In this document: positions 52,576-59,699 of the stretch, one piece after another
How positions within the stretch are numbered: the first letter of the stretch is position 1
Layout: every line of letters starts with the position of its first letter
Assembly: GCA_003021785.1 (NCBI GenBank)
Contig: PXQU01000001.1
Span: 124,001-188,000 of the forward strand
DNA length: 64,000 nt
Origin: Halobacteriales archaeon QH_7_65_31
GTDB taxonomy: Archaea > Halobacteriota > Halobacteria > Halobacteriales > Haloarculaceae
Direction of reading: 5' to 3'
Made by a program: the position numbers and the translations under genes
The notes under the pieces: generated by a model
What the model saw: the letters and a program-made list of their open reading frames with translations, nothing else
What the model was told of the DNA's origin: nothing
Databases searched by the model: none

Positions 52576-52597
52576 AGCGAGCGTGGTGCGGTATCGG

Positions 52598-53416
52598 CTA
52601 TAAATCTCGACAGCGGATGACCCGTTCTCCCGTGGCTGCGGCGATCTCGCTCGCGTCGAGCGGGCCGGCGGCGACGACCAGCGGCGCGGCGAGTCGAGCA
52701 GCGCGAGCGGCGGCGAGTCGCCACGCGACGGGGGAGTCACGATCGAGCGGTGTCGTCTCGTCCACGCTGTCGAGCGCACGCGTCACCAGCGGGTCGGCGC
52801 GATCAGCCAGCGCGGCCCGTGCCGCGCGCTCGCAGTTCGCGACCCGGTCTTCGAGTTCGAGCCGACGCTGGTGGGTGTCGTAGCGACCGATAGCCCGTTT
52901 GCGCTCTCGGGCGAGTCGGTCCGTCGCCGCCGTCGCTTCGGTCCCCACCTCGGAGAGCCGCGCGGCCGCCTCGCGGTACGCGGCGAGTGCCTCCTCGGGT
53001 GGCTCCGTACCGAGTTCACGCCGGCTGTCCACGACGCCGCGGCGTCGAGCGACCTCCTCGCGAAGGGTGGCCCGGTCCTCGGCACTCGTGTTCGCGACCT
53101 GCTCGCGCTCGCTCGCGAGGGCCGTCGGTTCGGTCGTGTGGTCGGCGAGACGAGCACGGGCGTCGGCCAGCGCGTCGATCTCCGGAACCCAGATCCCTCG
53201 CGATCGAGCGACTGCTGCGAGCGTCGCCCGCCGTGTCGGCGCGGCTCCGACGCCGATCCCGCCGACCACGTCGTGGACGGGCGATGCCCGCCAACACCGA
53301 ACTCCGTCGGCAGACGGATCGCGAACGGCGTCCAGCACCCGAGCGGGATCGAGATCCGTGTCGCGACAGTCGATGACGCGGCCGGTACGGTCCGGGTCGG
53401 TGAGTCGGAGCCTCAC
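52598..53416 (-). CDS. coiled-coil haloarchaeal protein of the mcm cluster (DUF7856-like)
   Basis: 272 aa from a GTG in a GTGA overlap with the upstream gene (VRLRLTDPDRTGRVIDCRDT). N-terminal alpha/beta part ('GVRCWRASPVHDVVGGIGVG'), a long helical middle (about 95-215, 'VANTSAEDRATLREEVARRR', 'AAYREAAARLSEVGTEATAA'), and a C-terminal part 'LAAPLVVAAGPLDASEIAAA' that could be a small globular domain. No known catalytic motif. The track's N-terminal extension lies over the neighbouring gene. Confidence 0.72.
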   Translation of the reverse strand: MRLRLTDPDRTGRVIDCRDTDLDPARVLDAVRDPSADGVRCWRASPVHDVVGGIGVGAAPTRRATLAAVARSRGIWVPEIDALADARARLADHTTEPTALASEREQVANTSAEDRATLREEVARRRGVVDSRRELGTEPPEEALAAYREAAARLSEVGTEATAATDRLARERKRAIGRYDTHQRRLELEDRVANCERAARAALADRADPLVTRALDSVDETTPLDRDSPVAWRLAAARAARLAAPLVVAAGPLDASEIAAATGERVIRCRDL

Positions 53417-53757
53417 GGATCGCGATCGAGCACCCGATCGCGCAGCGTCTCTGGTCCCGGATGGTCGGTCCCGGTCGCAAACCGCGCGTACGGGGTGTAC
53501 TTCGAGGCCTCTCGCTCGTAGGCGACGGCCGCATCGTGGATCTCGGGGACGGTGAACTCGTTGAACGGTCGGGTCCGCTCGACCCGAACCGCGTCGGGAT
53601 ACCGCTCGCGGAGCCGACACGCGAGGAGCGCGCCGTGGCCGGTTGGCTCGAACAGGACCGCGCGGCCGAACTCCCGAATGACGGTCTCCTCGTGCTCACG
53701 ACAGAGATTTCTGAGCGTCCGTCTGGCCGCCCGCGAGTACGCGACGACGAGTAACAT
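53413..53757 (-). CDS. small haloarchaeal protein of the mcm cluster (DUF7855-like)
   Basis: 114 aa from MLLVVAYSRAARRTLRNLCR. 'AYSRAARRTLRNLCREHEETVIREFGRAVLFEPTGHGALLACRL' followed by 'PFNEFTVPEIHDAAVAYERE' suggests a compact alpha/beta fold; the basic first helix could bind nucleic acid. Family unassigned. It has its own TATA box (53780-53788) and overlaps the downstream gene by 4 nt, so a sub-operon may start here. Confidence 0.72.
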   Translation of the reverse strand: MLLVVAYSRAARRTLRNLCREHEETVIREFGRAVLFEPTGHGALLACRLRERYPDAVRVERTRPFNEFTVPEIHDAAVAYEREASKYTPYARFATGTDHPGPETLRDRVLDRDP

Positions 53758-53779
53758 ACGACGCCTATTTTTGCGATTG

Positions 53780-53788
53780 TATTTAGTC
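53780..53788 (-). promoter_or_regulatory. internal promoter TATA box in the mcm cluster
   Basis: ACTAAATAC on the minus strand is centred about 27 nt before the ATG at 53757, in the 46-nt A/T-rich gap after the 89-aa gene. It suggests that the distal genes can be transcribed separately from mcm. Confidence 0.45.
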
Positions 53789-53803
53789 GTTTTGCGTCGT
53801 AAG

Positions 53804-54073
53804 TTACACTCGCTCGATCTCGAACTCCGGCTCACCGGAGAGCAGCTCCGTGAGCCGTTCACGAGCTGCGCCTGCAGACGGGGCAAGCACCACTCGGCCG
53901 TCGGCCGGCTCGTCGCCCGTCGCGCGGTAGGCTCGCTGGTCGCCGTCCAGTTCGGTCGCGTACGTCCGGAGCGTGCCGCGAACCCGACGTTCGAGCGTCG
54001 AGAGATCACAGTCACCGTCCTCGAACTCGGCGAGCGCGTCCTCGATGTTGCGGAGCGTGGAGATTCGGTCCAT
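53804..54073 (-). CDS. small haloarchaeal protein coupled to mcm (DUF7854-like)
   Basis: 89 aa. 'MDRISTLRNIEDALAEFEDGDCDLSTLERRVRGTLRTYATELDGD' is helical, followed by a short beta/alpha part 'GRVVLAPSAGAARERLTELL'. Its ATG overlaps the mcm stop by one base (TGATG), so translation is coupled to the helicase. A role in replication is a reasonable inference from the coupling, but no motif proves it. Confidence 0.75.
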   Translation of the reverse strand: MDRISTLRNIEDALAEFEDGDCDLSTLERRVRGTLRTYATELDGDQRAYRATGDEPADGRVVLAPSAGAARERLTELLSGEPEFEIERV

Positions 54074-57000
54074 CAGACCGTTCGGAGATGATCGGTCGCC
54101 GGTTCGTACAGCTCACCGCGGTTTCTGAGCTTCTCGATCTCGTGTTCGGCCTTGCTCCGCTCCATCCCGACGGCGTCTGCTCGCTCGTACACCTCCTCGA
54201 CGGGCGCGCCGTCCTCGTACTCGTCTTCCAGCTCGTTGATGATCCCCTTGATGTTCTTGATCCGGTCGCGCTGGCTCTTGGAGGTCCCTGATTCGATGAT
54301 ATCCGCGTCGAACTCGCCGGTCTCGGGATCGACGCCGACGTCCTCCAGCGACGACCGCACGATGTCGATGACGCGGTCGGCGTCCTGCTCCTCGACGGTG
54401 TCGGAGAGCCGCACCCGCGCGCTGGCCTCCGCGAGTCGGACGAGCGCCTCCAGCTTCCGTGCGGTGATCGGGATCGGGTTGTCGTTCCCCTCGCCGTCGA
54501 GCCGGAGATCCACGTAGAACTCCCGGATCGCTTGCTTGGCTTCCTCCGTCATCGTCGGGAAACAGCTCCGCTTCGCGTGGGCGACGTACTTCCGGAGCAG
54601 CTCGGTGTCGATCGTCGGCTCGACGTCCTCGCCGACGCTGTCCACCTGATCCCCGCTGACGTTCGGAGTCGCCATGTTCTCGTGGTGGGTGAACAGCTCG
54701 CCCGCGTAGTTCGTCTCGATGATGTGGTCAGCGAGCGCGCGATCCTCCTCCTCGTTCGGCTTATCGGTCACGGTGAAGATGAGATCGAACCGCGAGATGA
54801 GCGGCGGGTCGAGATCGATCTGCTCTGCCATCGCCTCGTACTCGTCGAACCGACCGTGGACGGGGTTCGCCGCGCCGAGCAGCGAACACCGCGACTTCAG
54901 CGTCGCGTTGATGCCGGCCTTGGAGATGGAAATCTCCTGCTGTTCGAGGGCCTGATGCATCGCCGACTGGTCGTTCGCGTCCATCTTGTCCAGCTCGTCG
55001 ATGGCCGCGACGCCCTGATCCGCGAGCACCAGCGCGCCGGCTTCGAGCGTCCACTGTTGCCCCTCGCCGAAGTCATCTCTCACAGCTGCCGCGGTGTTGT
55101 GTGTGATGAGACCGTTGCCGACGAAGTTGTTCGTGTCGGGAACGGTGAGATCGAACAGTTCCTTGCTGCCGGTGTCTTCCGCTACCGTCACCTCGTCCCA
55201 GCGGAGGTCTGCATCGACGGTTTCCCGAACAGTCGGCTCCACGCCACCGAGGTCGATATCCGAGAGCATCGCTGCTGCCCGTTCGCGGCTCGGGTTGTCA
55301 CCACGTCGGACGTTCGAGTGGTACGCACCAGCGGCCCCATCGACCGCAGTGAGCGCGCTACTGACCGGGAGCATCTCTGCTTGGCGTCGATCCGTCGTGG
55401 TTGCCGTTTCGAGTGCGGCTCGTTTCCGCTCGCTCTCGAAGCCGATCGTCGAGGCATAGCGGTCGATGTCTGCGCCGTATATTTCGACGAACTCCTGTGT
55501 GTGCTTCGTCTCGATTTCCCTGCCGTCTGCGAGTTCGTACGTGCCCCGGCGGTCGCGTGTGCGACGGCTCGCTCTGATATCGTACGTTTCGAGCATCGAC
55601 TGCACCTGTTCGGCAAGCGGCTCACTGATCGTCGAGAGGAGGACACTCGATCCGCCGTTCTCGCGCACCGAGACCGACCCGTCGGCGTCCATCAGCCCGC
55701 GGAGAAACGCGTCTGCGTCGGCTGCGACGGTGAGTTCGGATGCGAGCGACAGCTCCTCTTTCGGCGTCTCCATTCCAGCGTTCGCGAACAGGCGTGCGAT
55801 CGTCACGTTCGAAACGCGGATACACGGGACCCGCTCCTCCTGTCGCTCGATCTCGGGCCGTATATCGAACTTCGATTCGAAGATATCGGCCGCGCGTTCA
55901 AGCAGCGTCTCGTTACCGTTCGAGAGTCTGACCATACCGCGATTCCCGTCGCGACGGTTCACACGGATATCGCCGTCGCCGACGACGAGCCCGAGCAGAT
56001 ACAGTAGCTCATCGTCGAACGTCTCGGGAACCGTGATGCTACTCCCGTGGCGAACCATCAGCCGTTCGAACTCGACGGCGTCACGCGTCGCATCGACGGC
56101 GTCCAACATCCGGTCGAGCTTGTCGAGCGGAACGTGTCGGTTCTTCAGGTGGAGATAGATGAAGTCCTCAGAGAGACCGAGTTCCTCGGCGGCGTCACGG
56201 AGGGTTCCGAAGGTCTCGGTGAGCGACGTGCGGAGGAACTCGATCGATTGCTCCGCGAGACGGACCTTCTCGGTCGTGAGTTCGAGATACTCCCGGACAG
56301 ACGGCTCCTGACGTTCGATACCGTCGTACTTCGGTGAAGCGATGTAGTCGCCGGATTCGACATCGCCGATCGCGCGCCACTCGATGCCTCGCTCGCCACA
56401 GACCAGTACGGGCGTGTTCACCGATGCTTCGAGCGTCTTTCCGTGGCTCGTTTCCAGCCGGCGACACGGCTTCTCGGGCATCCGCCAGACGTGAGAGCTG
56501 TCGACGGGAGCCATCTCACCGGCATCGCGGTCGAACGTCTGAAGTTCGATCGATTTCGGAACGCGCGTCTCGGTCTCGACCGGCTCGGGAAGCTCGTCGG
56601 TGACGAGATCACGGATCGGAACGAATCCGTCGCTCGTCTGAATCGTCGTGTCGCCGGTGACACAGAGTCCCGCCGAACTGCTGCCCTTCCCCGAGGTGTA
56701 CACCGAACGGGGTGAGAGCTTCTTCACGTACTGGAGGATCTGGGAGTTGTGTGAGACGACGTTGTCAGAGATGTAGCTGTGGGTCCCCTCCACTTCGAGA
56801 TCGTACACCCACTCGTAGTCGGGAGCGACCGCGTCGATGGACTCGATACGGTCCCAGCGCACGTCGCTCTCGGCGAGCCGACGAAGCGACGCGGTACGAT
56901 CCGCAGCAGCGAGTCCCTCGTCAATACGATCGAGGACCGCGTTTTTCGCGGCCGTAGTCCCCCCGCCGTCCGGGACTGCCTCGTTCCGTTCGTAGTAGCT

Positions 57001-59325
57001 CACGGATCCCTGCGTGACGCCCATCCGCTCGGCGAGGTCGTGTTGTGACAGGCCGAGTTCGCCCCGGACGGCTTGGATATCCGACCAGTTGCCGTCCTCC
57101 ACGCGGGCCTTCGTCTCCCGAAGCCAGTCGAGCCGGTCCTCGAACGCAGTGACGACATGCCGGAGACTCTCTCGACTCGGGTTCCGGTCTCCGCGCTCGT
57201 AGTGCTGGTACGTCGACCGCGGGAGCCCACACTCGGACTGGGACAGTGCAAGTGTCTCGCGCACCTTCTTGAGCGCCGCGCCGACGTCTGGCACTACGTC
57301 GCGGTTCGGGTTGCTCTCGACATCTGCGACCGCCGCGGCGGCCGTCGTCTTTCTGCCCGTGACGAAGCCGACACGGGAGACGTATCGCTCGAAGTCGTCG
57401 CCGCCGATCCGAAGTCGGTAGCTCCCGTTTTCTCGCGGCGTGATACTCGCCGAGACGCCGACGGACAACAGCAGCGATTCGACGCCCTCGAGCAACTCGC
57501 GGCTCATCGACGCGACGGACAGTTCACGCTGGTCTGCCGAGACGTGGGTCTCGGCGTCGACGTACGCACGGAGGAACGCACGCTGGATATCGGCCGACGC
57601 ACCGAGGATATCGTCCGGCACGCGCTGGTCGGCAGACCGCTCCAGTATCGCCGGCTCGACTCCCTCGAGAAAGCTCGCGAGCTCGCTGGATGACGACCGT
57701 ACGATCGACGCGGAGTGCTCTTCTCGGCCGTCCTCAGTGGTGTAGTTGAGACCGAGCCGGTCGAAGGTGTCGGCCACGTCCGTAAGGATCTCCGCGTCCG
57801 CGTTCGTCACCCGGACATCCGCGCTGTGGTCGTCCGTTACTCTCACGTGGCCTTCGGCGACGACGTAGCCGACGAACCGTGCGAGCCACGGCGTCCACGT
57901 GTTCGGGAGGTCGAGCCTGATGGCGTTGTTCGCCCGCGAAGCCCGATAGTCGACAGCTAACGTATCATCGGCGCGCGTCGACAGCGATCGCGGAGTGGCG
58001 ATGAACGCGCCTTCCCGCAGGTCGGCCGCCTCGACCGCCTCGATGCGGCCGTCGGACCCGACGAAGAGGGGGTGTGACGGAGTCACCTCGACTTCCTTGC
58101 CGCTGGCCATGCGGACGCGATACATCCGGTCGGGGGCCTCGCGCTTCCAGACTCGCGTCGCGCGGCGTTCGGTGATACGGCCGTCGGTATCCATCGACGG
58201 GAGTGGAATATCGGTCTCGTCGTACACCCCGTCGTCGATGGGTGTCGGGTCGTCGAGACGCTCTTCGACCAGTGACCGAATTTCGCGCTCACGCCCGTCT
58301 GCGAGCGTTACCTTGCTGTCCCCCTTTAGACACTTTCCGGTTCCCGGGTCCCCGATCAGGAGAATGTGCAGATCGCCGCGGATTCGTGAGCCGTCCGGCA
58401 AGTTCTTTCGGACGCCGGAGAACAGCTGGAGGATGATCGCCTGCTTCTGCTTCTCGTAGCCGTAGATGGAGGGGGCCATCGAGGCGACCATCTGCTCGTA
58501 GATGTCGGGCTCGTTCGACAGCTCGATGATCTGTTTTTTGTCCTCCTCCGTGATATCCATCTCCTCGAACTGCTCGTCCTCGATGGCGACGGACATCCCG
58601 TCCATGTAGAAGTCGAAGATGGCGGATTTCTCCTGCTGGTTCCCCTGCTGTTCGAGCCGAAGGATACCGGAGACGGTGACGTGGTCGCCGGCGGTGACGT
58701 GCCCGGTGATGTCGTCTTCGATGTTCACGTCGATGGCCTGTGGCGTCTCGCCGCCGCGCAACCCCTCGGGCGACTCCTGAACCCGTATCTTCTGGGAGTC
58801 GACGAACTCCGACTGATCGAAGTTGATCTGGAACGGTCCCTGTCGCTCACAGCCCTGACACTCGTGTGGCTCCTGAAAGTCGCCGTCCGACTGCGGAATG
58901 CGGGTCATCGTCCCGCAGCGCTGACACTCGAAGGCGGCCTGCTGCATCTTCGGGCGCACGTCGGTCGCCTTCCGGACGATCCCCTGAACGGAGACGAGAT
59001 TGCCGACGTGATCCGCTCGGATGGCACGGATGCCGGTCTTCTCGGAGAGACTCCTGACGCGGACGTGCGCGGAGCCGAGCTTCACGTCGATCGGGAGATC
59101 GTACAGACGGAGCGCCTCCTCGGCGTACTCGCGCATCTGCTGTGGCTGTGCGATGAAGTCGTCTGCGATGTCCGGATCGAACCGGTAGAGATCGTTCCAG
59201 TCGACGTAGAGGGATTTCTGTTCGTTGGGGTACTTCTGTGCCAGCTCACCGATCTCGTTCCGGTAGTAGCTGCGATAGAACTCCTCGAACCGGTCGATGA
59301 TCTCGGCGTTCTCTGCGCGGGCCAT
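54073..59325 (-). CDS. mcm: replicative minichromosome maintenance helicase (MCM) containing two inteins
   Basis: 1750-aa precursor; removing the inteins leaves a 698-aa MCM, normal for archaea. Extein 1 (1-331): N-terminal domain with a zinc site (CQRCGT and CQGC, about 134-159), ending at Walker A GDPGTGK. Extein 2 (861-887) runs from the Walker Ser to SSSAGL. Extein 3 (1411-1750) has Walker B 'ALVLADQGVAAIDELDKM', sensor 1 'LLGAANPVHGRFDEYE', the arginine finger 'PPLISRFDLIF' and a C-terminal winged helix. As Walker A is interrupted, splicing is required for ATPase and helicase activity. First gene of the leftward cluster. Confidence 0.97.
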   Translation of the reverse strand: MARAENAEIIDRFEEFYRSYYRNEIGELAQKYPNEQKSLYVDWNDLYRFDPDIADDFIAQPQQMREYAEEALRLYDLPIDVKLGSAHVRVRSLSEKTGIRAIRADHVGNLVSVQGIVRKATDVRPKMQQAAFECQRCGTMTRIPQSDGDFQEPHECQGCERQGPFQINFDQSEFVDSQKIRVQESPEGLRGGETPQAIDVNIEDDITGHVTAGDHVTVSGILRLEQQGNQQEKSAIFDFYMDGMSVAIEDEQFEEMDITEEDKKQIIELSNEPDIYEQMVASMAPSIYGYEKQKQAIILQLFSGVRKNLPDGSRIRGDLHILLIGDPGTGKCLKGDSKVTLADGREREIRSLVEERLDDPTPIDDGVYDETDIPLPSMDTDGRITERRATRVWKREAPDRMYRVRMASGKEVEVTPSHPLFVGSDGRIEAVEAADLREGAFIATPRSLSTRADDTLAVDYRASRANNAIRLDLPNTWTPWLARFVGYVVAEGHVRVTDDHSADVRVTNADAEILTDVADTFDRLGLNYTTEDGREEHSASIVRSSSSELASFLEGVEPAILERSADQRVPDDILGASADIQRAFLRAYVDAETHVSADQRELSVASMSRELLEGVESLLLSVGVSASITPRENGSYRLRIGGDDFERYVSRVGFVTGRKTTAAAAVADVESNPNRDVVPDVGAALKKVRETLALSQSECGLPRSTYQHYERGDRNPSRESLRHVVTAFEDRLDWLRETKARVEDGNWSDIQAVRGELGLSQHDLAERMGVTQGSVSYYERNEAVPDGGGTTAAKNAVLDRIDEGLAAADRTASLRRLAESDVRWDRIESIDAVAPDYEWVYDLEVEGTHSYISDNVVSHNSQILQYVKKLSPRSVYTSGKGSSSAGLCVTGDTTIQTSDGFVPIRDLVTDELPEPVETETRVPKSIELQTFDRDAGEMAPVDSSHVWRMPEKPCRRLETSHGKTLEASVNTPVLVCGERGIEWRAIGDVESGDYIASPKYDGIERQEPSVREYLELTTEKVRLAEQSIEFLRTSLTETFGTLRDAAEELGLSEDFIYLHLKNRHVPLDKLDRMLDAVDATRDAVEFERLMVRHGSSITVPETFDDELLYLLGLVVGDGDIRVNRRDGNRGMVRLSNGNETLLERAADIFESKFDIRPEIERQEERVPCIRVSNVTIARLFANAGMETPKEELSLASELTVAADADAFLRGLMDADGSVSVRENGGSSVLLSTISEPLAEQVQSMLETYDIRASRRTRDRRGTYELADGREIETKHTQEFVEIYGADIDRYASTIGFESERKRAALETATTTDRRQAEMLPVSSALTAVDGAAGAYHSNVRRGDNPSRERAAAMLSDIDLGGVEPTVRETVDADLRWDEVTVAEDTGSKELFDLTVPDTNNFVGNGLITHNTAAAVRDDFGEGQQWTLEAGALVLADQGVAAIDELDKMDANDQSAMHQALEQQEISISKAGINATLKSRCSLLGAANPVHGRFDEYEAMAEQIDLDPPLISRFDLIFTVTDKPNEEEDRALADHIIETNYAGELFTHHENMATPNVSGDQVDSVGEDVEPTIDTELLRKYVAHAKRSCFPTMTEEAKQAIREFYVDLRLDGEGNDNPIPITARKLEALVRLAEASARVRLSDTVEEQDADRVIDIVRSSLEDVGVDPETGEFDADIIESGTSKSQRDRIKNIKGIINELEDEYEDGAPVEEVYERADAVGMERSKAEHEIEKLRNRGELYEPATDHLRTV
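55096..56664 (-). other. MCM intein 2 (523 aa) with LAGLIDADG homing endonuclease
   Basis: Residues 888-1410 of the precursor. It starts with Cys (CVTGDTTIQTSDGFVPIRDL, block A), has a block B-like 'LETSHGKTLEASVNTPVLV', the endonuclease blocks 'LLYLLGLVVGDGDIRV' and 'FLRGLMDADGSVSVREN' with both catalytic acids present, and ends in 'NNFVGNGLITHN' (blocks F/G) before a Thr +1 residue. A helix-turn-helix-like stretch ('FGTLRDAAEELGLSEDFIYL') precedes the endonuclease. Splicing residues are intact, so an active intein is likely. It is inserted after SSSAGL, 27 extein residues after intein 1. Confidence 0.93.
56746..58332 (-). other. MCM intein 1 (529 aa) in Walker A, with divergent LAGLIDADG motifs and Cro-like HTH repeats
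   Basis: Residues 332-860. It starts with Cys (CLKGDSKVTLADGREREIRS) exactly between Lys and Ser of GDPGTGKS and ends 'THSYISDNVVSHN' before the Ser +1 residue. Block B is 'MASGKEVEVTPSHPLFV'. The endonuclease-like motifs are 'LARFVGYVVAEGHVRV' and 'FLRAYVDAETHVS', with Glu in place of Asp and the second motif lacking its Gly. Two XRE/Cro-type HTH segments follow: 'LALSQSECGLPRSTYQHYER' and 'LGLSQHDLAERMGVTQGSVS'. Splicing residues look complete. Confidence 0.92.
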
Positions 59326-59436
59326 CAGTTGTCGGACCTTGTGCGGCTTCGGGTATGAACGTTCCTCCCGGCCGGCTCCGTCACGGGAGACCGACCAAGC
59401 CGACTGCTCGACGTGTTCGTTTTTCGGAGAAACGCA

Positions 59437-59509
59437 TGGGATCGCCCGGATTTGAACCAGGGTCTACAGCACCCAAGGCTGTGAGTATACCAAGCTAACC
59501 CACGATCCC
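59437..59509 (-). tRNA. tRNA-Pro (anticodon TGG)
   Basis: 73 nt on the minus strand. Acceptor stem GGGATCG pairs with CGATCCC, discriminator A. The anticodon stem ACAGC/GCTGT closes the loop CTTGGGT, giving anticodon TGG (proline, CCA codon). The T-arm CCTGG-TTCAAAT-CCGGG is canonical. CCA is not encoded, and no intron is seen. Upstream of the 5' end, a box A-like sequence is centred near 59542. Confidence 0.95.
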
Positions 59510-59534
59510 TGTACCGATAGTTCCGCGACTACCG

Positions 59535-59549
59535 ACGAAAGCGTTTCGT
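59535..59549 (-). promoter_or_regulatory. box A candidate and palindrome upstream of tRNA-Pro
   Basis: A perfect inverted repeat ACGAAA-GCG-TTTCGT is centred about 32 nt before the tRNA 5' end, where a TATA/box A is expected. The rest of the 59550-59699 gap contains a TCCGCC-TGC-GGCGGA hairpin (near 59590-59604) and no gene I can support. Confidence 0.35.
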
Positions 59550-59699
59550 TTCGGGCGGACCCCGTCTCGTGGGCGAAACTCTCCGCCTGCGGCGGAAGCG
59601 AGTCGCCGGTATCGATCGTCTCTCAGCAGGATACCGCGCTGATCGGTGCGTCCGTTCATGTGGAACGGCAAACTGAGATCACGGAGAGTGTCGTGCCGA

